A DNA stretch of 64,000 bases from Candidatus Rhodoferax odensensis (GTDB lineage Bacteria > Pseudomonadota > Gammaproteobacteria > Burkholderiales > Burkholderiaceae_C), in contig JADKDJ010000008.1 of assembly GCA_016718405.1 (NCBI GenBank), forward strand, positions 124,001-188,000. The letters are read 5' to 3'. A program made the translations under genes and the position numbers. This document shows positions 35,838 to 44,858 of the stretch, in pieces. The notes under the pieces are model-generated. The model did no database searches, was not told the DNA's origin, and was given only the letters and a program-made list of their open reading frames with translations. Within the stretch, counting starts at the first letter, position 1, and the number at the start of each line of letters is the position of its first letter.

Positions 35838-37573
35838 CTACCTCAGCCCGAAGCGCGCAAACAGCAGCAACAAAACCACCGCCGCCAGGACGGCAGATAC
35901 CCCTTTCCAAAAACGCACCGGATGCCGCTCGATCAGCGGTGGGCGGGTTCGGGTCAGGAACGCCTGGTTAGGCTGGCGCAGGTCCTGCACAAATTCGGAT
36001 AAGGCCTCATGGCGGCGCAAGGGGTTGGGGTGCAAGGCCCGCTCCAGTACCGGGTCGATCCAGGCGGGTATTTCGCGCTCGGCAGCCAGCACCGACGCGT
36101 AGTGCAGCTTTCTCTGCGCGGACACGGTCTTGGCCTTGGCCACCTCGGCGCCATAGGGCAGTCGGCCCGACAGCATTTGGTAGGTGATGACCGCCAGCGA
36201 GAACAGGTCGGAACGCTCGGTGCCGCACTCGCCCAAGAAATACTCCGGGGCTGTGTACTGGGGCGTGCCCAGGATGTCCCCTGGATCGCCGGTGCCGACC
36301 ATCTCGGCCATGCCGGCCACGCGCGTAGCGCCAAAGTCGATGATCTTCACCGTGCCGGTGGCATCAATCATGATGTTGTTGGGGCGCAAGTCCTGGTGCA
36401 GCATCTCCAGCCGGTGAAACGCCTGCAACCCTTTGGCGATTTGCTCCACGATGCCGCGCACCGTCTCCAGGCTGGGCTTGGGGTGGTCGATCAACCACTG
36501 CGCCAGCGTTTGTCCTTCGATGAACTCAGTGGCAACGTATAGGAACTTGCGCTGGCGCGTTTGCCGACAAGGCTTTTGCACATGCGCGCTGTTGATGCGC
36601 CGCGCCACCCACTCCTCCAACAGGAAGCGCTCCAGATAAGCCGGGTTGGCCTGCAGGTCCAAAGACGGGGTCTTGAGGATCACCGACTCGCCCGTCTCAT
36701 CGTCCACCGCCAGGTACACATGGCTGCGACTGCTGCCATGCACCTCGCGCACGATCCTGTAGCCGTCAAAGTGCTGGCGTGCCTCCAGCAGGGGTGGTAT
36801 GGCCAGCGTCGCGAGCGATTGCTGCAGCTCTGCAGCCGCCTGGGCGGGCAGGGTGTCGATGGCGGCGATCTGTACGGTCAGGTTGTCAGTGCTGCCGCGG
36901 CGGTAGGCTTCGTCCACGATGGCACGGGCGGCTCCATCCAGATCAGCGCGACTGCTTTGTATGGCGCGCGACATGAAGGCGTCGTCCACATGCTCGAACA
37001 CGCCATCGGTTGCCAACAGGAACACATCGCCCACCTGCACCGGCAAAGCCTGGTGGTCAATTTCGATCTGCGGGTTAAAGCCTACGGCGCGACTCAGGTA
37101 GCTCTGGCCCTGCGCCACCCAGACGCGGTGGTCGGCGGTTAACTGCTCCAGCGCTTGACCCAGCACCCTGTAAATGCGCGAGTCCCCAATGTGAAAAACA
37201 TGCGCGGTGGTGGACTTGATCACCAGCGCGCTGAGGGTGCAGATGTAGCCCTTGTCCTTGTCGTAGCGGTACTGGCTTTGGCGCGTGCGCGAGTGCAGCC
37301 AGGCATTGGTGGCCGTGAGCACGCGTTCCACGGACTTCTTGACCGACCACGCATCGGACGTGCAGTAGTAGTCATCCAGAAAACTCATCACCGCAAACTC
37401 GGCGGCGATCTGGCTCACACTGCTGCTGCCGATGCCGTCAGCCAGAGCCACGGTGATCCCTTGGTATTCACCAGCGGCTCGGTCGGGATACGCGCGCCAT
37501 GGAAGTCTTGGTTGACCTCTTTACGGCCCTTGTCCGAGTGCTGGCCGATGGAGACGCTCAAAGAGGTGTGCAT
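35838..37573 (-). pseudogene. Bifunctional PP2C phosphatase / Ser-Thr kinase, frameshifted
   Basis: From ATG 37573 the frame encodes the PP2C start (SVSIGQHSDKGRKEVNQDFHG) but ends after NTKG; the rest (ITVALADGIGSSSVSQIAAE) continues one base out of register from about 37458. The remainder is open: PP2C motifs HIGDSRIY and LATDGVFEHV, then a protein kinase domain (VILK lysine, HQDLRPNNIMI catalytic loop, DFGAT), and a C-terminal membrane helix. Repairing one base would give about 577 residues. The GTG start at 37451 alone would lack the metal-binding NQD segment. It sits downstream of a formate/nitrite channel, a common pairing. A sequencing error is possible. Confidence 0.8.
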
Positions 37574-37633
37574 GCTGATGCCCAAAACGCGAAGCCCCGA
37601 TACCGACCAAGGCGCTGGAGTCTGTCCCTTAGC

Positions 37634-38446
37634 TTAGCCCAGGCTGCGCTTGGGTGCGGTCCTGACGTGCGTAGCGTACAGCGTCAAGCCGGTGAACGAC
37701 AGGCCGCCCACCAGGTTGCCCAGCACGGTGGGGATTTCGTTCCAGATCAGGTAGTCCATGAACGAGAATTTGGCGCCCAACAGCAAGCCCGACGGGAACA
37801 GGAACATGTTGACCACCGAGTGCTCAAAGACCATGGCAAAGAACACCATGATCGGCATCCACATCGCGACCACCTTGCCGGTCACGGTGGTGGAAATCAT
37901 GGCGCCGACCACGCCGGTGGACACCATCCAGTTGCACAGCACGCCGCGCACGAACAGCGTCAGCATACCGGCTGCACCATACTGCGCATAACCCAGGGTG
38001 CGCCCTTCGCCAATGTGGCCAATCACCTGGCCGACTTTGTCGGGCGGGGTCGAGAAGCCATTGGTGAAGACGATGGCCATCAGCACAGCTACGGTGAAGG
38101 CCCCGGCGAAGTTGCCCGTGAACACCAGGCCCCAGTTGCGCAGCACGCCCCGGGCGGTGACGCCGGGGCGTTTGTCAATCAGCGCCAGGGGGGTCAAGAC
38201 AAACACGCCGGTCAACAGGTCAAAACCCAGCAGGTAGAGCATGCAAAAGCCCACCGGGAACAGGATGGCGCCAATGATGGGGTAGCCAGTTTGCACCGTG
38301 ACGGTGACTGCAAACACCGCCGCCAGCGCCAGGATGGCGCCGGCCATAAAAGCCCGGATGAGGGTATCGCGGGTCGACATGAAGATCTTGGATTCGCCAG
38401 CATCCACCATCTTGGTGACGAATTCCGAGGGCACGAGGTAGGCCAT
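37634..38446 (-). CDS. Formate/nitrite transporter (FocA/NirC family)
   Basis: A 270-residue channel with six hydrophobic segments and the FNT hallmark stretches FMAGAILALAAVFAV, LLTGVFVLTPL and GVLCNWMVSTGVV, plus FEHSVVNMFLFP. Such pentameric channels pass formate or nitrite across the inner membrane. ATG 38446 has AGGA eight bases upstream and begins MAYLVPSEFV; the longer start would run into a hairpin. The neighbouring kinase/phosphatase gene suggests a nitrate/nitrite assimilation setting, so nitrite is a reasonable guess. Confidence 0.9.
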   Translation of the reverse strand: MAYLVPSEFVTKMVDAGESKIFMSTRDTLIRAFMAGAILALAAVFAVTVTVQTGYPIIGAILFPVGFCMLYLLGFDLLTGVFVLTPLALIDKRPGVTARGVLRNWGLVFTGNFAGAFTVAVLMAIVFTNGFSTPPDKVGQVIGHIGEGRTLGYAQYGAAGMLTLFVRGVLCNWMVSTGVVGAMISTTVTGKVVAMWMPIMVFFAMVFEHSVVNMFLFPSGLLLGAKFSFMDYLIWNEIPTVLGNLVGGLSFTGLTLYATHVRTAPKRSLG

Positions 38447-38471
38447 TTGATTTCCTTTGTGTGTCACGCAC

Positions 38472-38492
38472 ACCAAAGAATCCTTCTTTGGT
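38472..38492. promoter_or_regulatory. Perfect inverted repeat upstream of the FNT channel gene
   Basis: ACCAAAGAA-TCC-TTCTTTGGT, nine-base arms around three bases, 26 bases before the start codon. It could be an operator or an mRNA hairpin in the leader. The rest of the gap to dnaE2 (38493-38778) shows no gene. Confidence 0.5.
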
Positions 38493-38778
38493 TTGAGTTT
38501 GCAAGGTGTTTAAGCAAGTTGCGGGCCAATCATTGCGTCCTGGACGGTTTCGGAGTTGGGTCGCCTTGAGTTAGTGGGTACCAGCGCAAGGCAAGTCCGG
38601 CGCATTCCACCGGTACACGCACGTGTTAAGTGGTCAGATGCATCGTTTTGAGGCTACGCGCGCACCGGGCTGCCCTGCTCTGGTGCGTTAAGCAAGCGCC
38701 AGCCGTCTTTGCACGTGCCGAGGGTAGGCGCGGGCCATGGCTGTCACGCGGCGGATGTGCCCACGCGCACCAACGTGC

Positions 38779-41700
38779 TCAATGAAACTCACGGCTTGCT
38801 GTGCTCAGCCCGCCCAGCAGTGGCGTCAGGTCCACCAGGCGTTTGGCAATCAGGTGGCGCACTTCACCGCCACTGTCTACATCGCGTTGCCACACCCCAT
38901 ACACCGCCATCAGGCGTGAACGCAGCAGCTCGCTGCGTTGTTTCTCCTGGAGGGACTTCCAGACGATCACGTTGACGCTGCCGGTCTCGTCTTCCAGCGT
39001 GACGAAGGTCACGCCCTTGGCGGTTTGCGGCCGCTGGCGCATGACGACGATGCCACAGGCGCGCACCAGCCGGCCACTGGGCAGATCACGCAATTGCGCG
39101 GCGGTCTGCAGCTTTTGTTTAGCCAACTGCGCACGCAGGATGGCCAAGGGGTGCGAGCGCAGTGTCAGCCCCAGCGCGGCGTAGTCAAAAAACACTTCCT
39201 CGGCTTCGGCGGCGGCAGGTAGTTCGAGCACGTCTTCGTCCACCGGCACAGCCTGCAGCAACGGCGGCGCGGGCTTGAGGGCCGAGGCATCCCAGACTTG
39301 CTGGCGGCGGTGGCCGGACAGGCTGATCAGCGCATCAGCTCCGGCCAGTGCCTTGAGGTCACCGGCGTCAAGACGAGCACGCAGGGCCAGGTCTTCAGTG
39401 CTGGTGAAGGGCGCTTGTTCACGTGCGGCCATGATGCGTTGCGCGACGTCCCGGGCAGACCGCTGACCATGCACAGGCCCAGACGGACGGCCCGTGGTGC
39501 GTCGCCGCAAATGGGGTCAGAGCAATGGGGGTCAGAGCCCGATTTCGTTTGAGCTTGCGCGCTTCGTTGGGACTGCTGTCCTGAATCGGGATCTGACCCC
39601 ATTTGCTCCATTTGTTCCAGCGTGCAGTCCCAGTCGCTGTGCATCACGTCGACCGGGTGCACCTGCACATCATGGCGCTGAGCGTCCTGCACCAGTTGCG
39701 CGGGGGCGTAGAAGCCCATCGGCTGGCTGTTGAGCATGGCCGCCAGGTAGCAGGCGGGTTCATGCCACTTGAGCCAGCAACTCACGTAGGCCAGCAGGGC
39801 AAAGCTTGCGGCGTGGCTCTCCGGAAAACCATATTCACCAAAGCCTTCGATTTGCTTGAAGATGGCCTGCGCAAACTCCTGCGTGTAGCCGCGCTCAACC
39901 ATACCGCCGACCAGGCGGTGGTGAAACTCTGCACGCCGCCTTGCGCTTCCAGGCCGCCATGGAGCGGCGCAGGCTATCGGACTCGCCGGCACTGAAGCCC
40001 GCCGCCAGCATGGCGATCTGCATCACCTGCTCTTGGAAGATCGGCACCCCCAGGGTGCGCTCCAGTGCCGCACGCAGCCCCCCGGGGTAGTCCACCGGCT
40101 CCAGGCCCTGGCGGCGCCTGAGGTAGGGATGCACCATGCCGCCCTGGATCGGTCCGGGGCGCACGATCGCCACCTCGATCACCAGATCGTAAAAACAGCG
40201 AGGCTGCAAGCGCGGCAACATGCTCATCTGAGCACGGCTCTCAATCTGGAAGGTGCCCACCGTGTCGGCGCGGCAAATCATGTCGTAGGTGGCAGGGTCC
40301 TCGGCCGGGATGTCCTGCATCTGGAAGGTGTAGCCACGCTGCACGCTGATCAGATCCAGGCAACGCCGGATCGCGCTGAGCATGCCCAGCGCCAGCACGT
40401 CGACGAGCAGACCCATGGCGTCCAGGTCATCCTTGTCCCACTGGATGATGCTTCGATCCGGCATGGCGGCGTTCTCCACCGGCACCAGGCGCGTGAGTTT
40501 GCCCTGCGTGAGCACAAAGCCGCCCACGTGCTGGCTCAGGTGACGCGGAAAGCGCTGGATCTGGCTGCTCAAATGCAACCACAAGTCCAGCAGCTCAGTC
40601 TGGGGTGAAACGTAAACCGGTCCGAGACGGGCCAGCGCCGACTGCAAGCGCTCTGCCAGCACCTCGCGGCTGTACATGCCGGGGTGCTCCTTGGACAAAG
40701 CGGAGATCAGCGCCTCGTCGATACCCAGCGCACGCCCGACATCGCGCAGGGCACTGCGCGGGCGGTAGCTGATGACGGTGGCCGTCAGCGCGGCCCGGTC
40801 ACGCCCATACTTGGCATAGATGTACTGAATGACTTCTTCGCGCCGCTGGTGCTCGAAGTCGACATCGATGTCGGGGGGCTCGTTACGCTCGCGGCTGATG
40901 AAGCGCTCGAACAGCATGTTGATGCGCGAGGGGTCCACCTCGGTCACACCCAGGCAATAACACACCGCCGAATTGGCGGCCGAACCACGCCCCTGGCACA
41001 GGATGTGGCGGCTGCGCGCAAAGGCCACGATATCGTGCACAGTCAGGAAGTACATCTCGTACTTGAGATCGGCAATCAGCACCAGTTCATGCTCGATCTG
41101 CTGCTGCACCGAGGCCGGAATTCCTTGGGGATAACGTTGGCTGGCCCCCTCATAAGTGAACTGGCGCAGCGTTTGCGCGGGCGTGAGACCGGGCACCACG
41201 GCCTCCAGCGGGTACTGGTAGCGCAACTCGTCCAGGCTGAAGTGGCAACGCTCACTGATGATGAGGGTAGCCGCCAGCAAATCCGGCGCGTAAATCTGGG
41301 CCAAACGTTTGCGCGAGCGCAGGTGAGACTCGGCATTGACTTGCAAGGCAAACCCGCACCCTGCACCGGCCGCCCCAGGCGCACCGCCGTCATCACATCC
41401 TGCATCGGCTTACGTGAACGCGTGCATGTGCACATCGCCCGCAGCCACCAGCGGCACCCCGGTCAGCCGGGAGGCCTGCTGCAGCTGGTGCAGCCACAAC
41501 ACATCGTCCAAACCACAAAACAACTCCACCGCCAGCCAGACTCTGACACCAAACAAGGCCCTGGCCCTTATGCAGTGAGCGCTAACAGCTTCGAAAGTGA
41601 TAGCGCCCTGGGTAGACCGGTCGAAACTCAACAGCAACTCGCAGTCCTGCAACAGAGCAAAGTTGTTGCTTTGCCAGCTCACGCGGTAATGGCCCTTGCT

Positions 41701-42021
41701 GGCCACGCAGCGCGCCGCCGTGATGAACTCGCACAGATTGCCCCAGCCCGTGAGGTTGTGCGCCAGCGCCACCAGGCTGCAGCCCTCCGCCAGGACAAAC
41801 TCGGCGCCTGGCAAGAGCTTGAGTCCGAACTTCTTGGCCTCGGTGTGCGCACGCACCATGCCCGCCACCGAGCACTCGTCGGTAATGGCCAGCGCCGTGT
41901 AACCCAGCGCATGCGCACGCGCCACCAGCTCCTCGGGGTGCGAGGCGCCGCGCTGGAAGCTGAAGTTGCTTAAGGCATGCAGCTCGGCATAACCAGCGAC
42001 TGGCACAGGACAAGGGACCAT
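38779..42021 (-). pseudogene. dnaE2: Error-prone DNA polymerase DnaE2 (ImuC), multiply frameshifted
   Basis: The 3.2-kb span matches the length and domain order of the SOS-induced polymerase DnaE2: N-terminal PHP domain (YAELHALSNFSFQRGASHPEEL, ITDECSVAGMVRAH), palm region (GRGSAANSAVCYCLGVTEVDP, NEPPDIDVDFEHQRREEVIQYI) and the C-terminal part (FPESHAASFALLAYVSCWLKWHEPA; OB-fold near 39000). The reading frame changes at about 41412, 41355, 39945 and 39455, so no single protein is made. A REP-like palindrome is inserted at 39507-39606. It follows imuB by 29 bases and would be cotranscribed from the LexA-controlled imuA promoter. Confidence 0.9.
39507..39606. repeat. REP-like palindrome inside dnaE2
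   Basis: Perfect 15-base arms GCAAATGGGGTCAGA (39507-39521) and its complement (39592-39606). A nested 17-base pair of arms (39528-39544 with 39584-39600) has one mismatch. The left side has GGGGTCAGAG twice. It shares GGGGTCAGAG with the hairpins at 8231-8329. Locally it is read through as codons (GSDPDSGQQSQRSAQ...). Confidence 0.85.
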
Positions 42022-42049
42022 GGCGAACCGTCACGCGTGCAGCCCGAAC

Positions 42050-43473
42050 TCAGGCAAACAGCCCATGCAGATACCAGTTCGGCGCGGCTTCGACGTCCAG
42101 CCCGCCCAGGCGTTCGCGGTAGATCCACAACAAACCAGCCTGCTCGCTGCGGGCCAGAAAGTAGTCGCGCAAGGCGCAGCCCTCACCAGCAGGCTGCGCC
42201 GCGCCGGCAGCCTGCTCCCACCAGGCGGCTTCCAGCCGCTGCGGGCCGGCCAGCAGGGTCAGCGGTCCTTGGTACAAGGGACGCTCCTGGCGCACGGCCA
42301 GCTTCAGCGGCGCGGCCAGCAACCAAGTCGGGTAGAGTCCATCAGAGCGTGCGGGCTCGATGGCACCGGCTCCCACCCGTGCAGACGGGTTGACGGCCCG
42401 AACCGGCGCACTGGACGCGGGCGCCCAGGCCTGCATGCGCTCGGGCCGATGGTCGGCACAGGCTTGCGCCTGCAGTACAGACTGCGGCCCCAGCCGCGCA
42501 GCCAGACGCTCCAGCAATTGGTGCCAGCTGTCACCCCCCAGTACTTCATCGGGCAGCAAGCTGGCCGTGCTGCCGCTCAGGGCCTGGGTCTCCAGCGTGC
42601 GCAGCCGCAAATAGAGCACCGGAGCCGGCAAGGTAATGCGTGCCAGGTGTTCGCCCAGCAGGCGCTGCAGATGGTTCATGTCCAGTGTGGGCTCGGCCGT
42701 GCGCAGCACCAGCTCACCTTCGCTGGCGGTATCGCGGCGCTTGTCCATCTGCCAGCCCAGTCGCAATGCCAGCACGCCACGCTGGCGCGCGCGCAGCCAC
42801 ACCAGCAACTGGTTGAGCAGGCGCCGCGCCGCAAACAACAGGGCCGATGCCGCCTCCACCTGGGCTGCCAACTCCAGCGACGCATCAAACACCTCGGGCA
42901 GCACCAGCCAGGGGTAGAGCTCGGACTTCAAGCCATAGGCGCAGTCCAGCGCATCGAGCAAAGGGGCGCCAAAGCGCCGCGCCACGCCGCCACGCGGCAG
43001 AGCGCGCAACCGCCCTCGCGCGCGCAACCTATGCGCGCCAGCGTGGGCAGGTGGGCCCGCGCCGCCGCCAGCGTATGCAGGGCAAATCATCCGGTGCGAC
43101 GCGCGCGGCCCAGGCGCCGCGCTCGCCGCCACCACCTGCCGTGCTTCAGTTGGTGGCGCCTCCGGCCAATTGGAGACGTGCCAACGCTATCAAAAAGTAG
43201 CACCCCGAGCATACCGAATGTCCGCCACGGGCTTGTCCGATCCCAGCATGGCATGCAGCAAGGGTTGCCGGCCACCAAACAGGCGCTCACTGCCGAGACC
43301 TCCAGCACCAGTGCATCGTCCACTTGGGCTACCTTGGGCGTGAAGCGCAGCGCCCACCACGCCAGGGCGCCGAGTGCATCGACCAAGGCATTGGTGTCCT
43401 GTGACAGGGAGCCTGGCGATTCAACCGGTGCCAGAGTGGCTTCAGGCCGGGGCTGCATGGCGATCCAGTGCAT
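42050..43473 (-). pseudogene. imuB: ImuB (Y-family polymerase-like mutasome protein), multiply frameshifted
   Basis: ImuB is the inactive Y-family adaptor of the ImuA-ImuB-DnaE2 mutasome. The frame starts MHWIAMQPRPEATLAPVES and reads to LEVSA, then shifts (about 43290) to ERLFGGRQPLLHAMLGSDKP, shifts again in the T-run at 43192-43196 (LIALARLQLAG), again near 43085 (LHTLAAARAHLPTLARIG), and again near 43020 into the long final frame (LRALPRGGVARRFGAPLLDALD onward to LHGLFA). Each break is consistent with loss of one base in a short homopolymer. It overlaps the end of imuA and precedes dnaE2. Confidence 0.88.
43186..43201 (+). repeat. Dispersed palindrome, copy 5 (in imuB, one base short)
   Basis: GCTATCAAAAAGTAGC, 16 bases instead of 17. 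Restoring one A (T on the coding strand) would both give the canonical length and restore the imuB frame at this point. Confidence 0.6.
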
Positions 43474-44272
43474 GACCCTCCCCAAGCCGCTGATCGGTTG
43501 CGGACAGCGCAAACAAGCTACGCGGGCTGCGGTCTGTCCCGCAAAAACATCCCTGATCAGTTGGGGACAGAGCTTGCCCGCTACGCGGGCTGCGGTCTGT
43601 CCCGCAAAGTCTCAGTAATGCGCCCAGACGCCCGGGCCGGGCTGGCAAGCGTATGGACTGGTCAAGCGGCGGGCCGCGTCGCTTGAGGATGTTCACACAC
43701 AAGGCATCGCCCGGTTCGTCCGCCCCGGCGGCGGGCCCACCCAGCACCAGACGCAGCACGGCGGGCGAGGCTTCGTCCTGCGCCTGCACCGGGCGCATCA
43801 CAAACAACAGCTTGCTGTATTGGGCTGCGGCCATTTGCAGCCGCCGCAACTGCTCAGAGCGGGCCTGGGGCAGCCAGGCCAGCACCACCGAGACCGGCGC
43901 ACAACGCAAGGCCTGCTCGCAGGCCCACATGCGCGCTGCCGGCTCGGCGCTGGTGATCCACAACAGGCTTTGCAAGTCCAGCCCCTGCGCCGCCAGCCCC
44001 GGCCCAAAGGGCACGTGGGGCGCACCCACCATTACCACCGGACCCGCCGACCGACGCTTCAATGCCGGCAACAGCAAGCGCCACTCGTTCTGACCGCTTT
44101 GCGCCTGCAAGATCTCCACCAACGCGCCCACCGGCCACCCCCCACCTGGCAGTTGACTGTCCAGCAAGGCGTGCCCGGTAGCCAGCACCAAGCCCGGCGG
44201 ACGTGCCAGTTCGTCGGCACGCCAAACGGCAGCAGCGCCAAGAGCAGAAACAGGGAGCGGCAACGCGGACAT
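43442..44272 (-). CDS. imuA: ImuA (SulA/RecA-like mutasome protein) with altered C-terminus
   Basis: ImuA is the RecA-like protein that opens the SOS mutasome operon and inhibits RecA. The 276-residue frame matches ImuA through VNILKRRGPPLDQSIRLPARPGRLGALL (about residue 218). The last 55 or so residues (CGTDRSPRSGQALSPTDQ and a second CGTDRSPRS copy) are translated from a tandem REP-like repeat (43489-43607), not from ImuA sequence. A near-perfect LexA box lies 30 bases upstream. The core is intact, so ImuA may still be made, but its partners imuB and dnaE2 are broken. Confidence 0.87.
   Translation of the reverse strand: MSALPLPVSALGAAAVWRADELARPPGLVLATGHALLDSQLPGGGWPVGALVEILQAQSGQNEWRLLLPALKRRSAGPVVMVGAPHVPFGPGLAAQGLDLQSLLWITSAEPAARMWACEQALRCAPVSVVLAWLPQARSEQLRRLQMAAAQYSKLLFVMRPVQAQDEASPAVLRLVLGGPAAGADEPGDALCVNILKRRGPPLDQSIRLPARPGRLGALLRLCGTDRSPRSGQALSPTDQGCFCGTDRSPRSLFALSATDQRLGEGHALDRHAAPA
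43489..43607. repeat. Tandem REP-like repeats forming the imuA 3' end
   Basis: Two 57-base copies (43489-43545, 43551-43607) share GCTACGCGGGCTGCGGTCTG and then TCCCGCAAA exactly; the 5' halves differ more. In each, a GGACAG near the left pairs with CTGTCC near the right, so each forms a hairpin. The family differs from the GGGGTCAGA hairpins. Confidence 0.85.
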
Positions 44273-44301
44273 GAAGAGCTGGCAAGGGTTAAAGGCAAGA
44301 A

Positions 44302-44317
44302 CTGTAATTAATAACAG
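44302..44317 (-). promoter_or_regulatory. LexA (SOS) box upstream of imuA
   Basis: CTG-N10-CAG: on the minus strand TACTGTTATTAATTACAGTT, close to the TACTGTATATATATACAGTA consensus with an AT-rich ten-base centre. It is 30 bases before the imuA ATG, as expected for an SOS-controlled imuABC operon. Confidence 0.9.
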
Positions 44318-44345
44318 TATATGCTTTTAGTCCAGACAACTCAAA

Positions 44346-44370
44346 TAAAAAGGCGCCCGACAGGCGCCTG
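44346..44370 (-). terminator. Intrinsic terminator for the small minus-strand gene
   Basis: AGGCGCC (44351-44357) pairs with GGCGCCT (44363-44369) around CGACA; on the minus strand TTTTTATTT follows. It lies between the small gene at 44435-44611 and imuA. Confidence 0.85.
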
Positions 44371-44434
44371 AAAACTACCGCCTCAGCGGCAACCGGACTC
44401 AGTAAAACTGAAACGCGCAGCTAAGAGCTCGCGC

Positions 44435-44611
44435 TTACCACTCGCCCGATTCGCGCACCCGTTGGTCCAGGTCGCGATCGTCAAACACTTCGGCATTCGA
44501 GGGCGCCTGAACCGGCGCGGGCTCGCCCCAATGAATGAGGCGTTGAATGAAGGAACGCGACAATTCCGCGTCCGGCTGCGAAGGCCTTTCGGCGAATTTG
44601 AACTGTTGCAT
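44435..44611 (-). CDS. Small hypothetical protein (58 aa)
   Basis: A 58-residue frame, MQQFKFAERPSQPDAELSRS to the end DQRVRESGEW, without a recognised domain. It has an AGGA ribosome site seven bases before ATG 44611 and a strong terminator 65 bases after its stop, which together favour a real gene. It is hydrophilic, with no signal or membrane segment. An upstream in-frame ATG (44629) is less well placed. No function is suggested. Confidence 0.6.
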   Translation of the reverse strand: MQQFKFAERPSQPDAELSRSFIQRLIHWGEPAPVQAPSNAEVFDDRDLDQRVRESGEW

Positions 44612-44858
44612 GGCGGTTCCTCGAGACATGCTGAAAGTTTAGCCAGCACAGATGCAAGCGCATGTGACAGAAATCACGTCGAACTGGCAATGCGTGTAAA
44701 AAACCACAACAAAAGTCACACTCTCGCAAACCAAGTTTCCAAACGTGCGCAGGAACGCACAAGCCGCAGGCCAATCAACGCTGCTAGACTGCCCCGGCTG
44801 ACGATCTCAGGGGGCGTCACGAACAGACCAATACCCAAACAACAAGGGGAACACCAGC

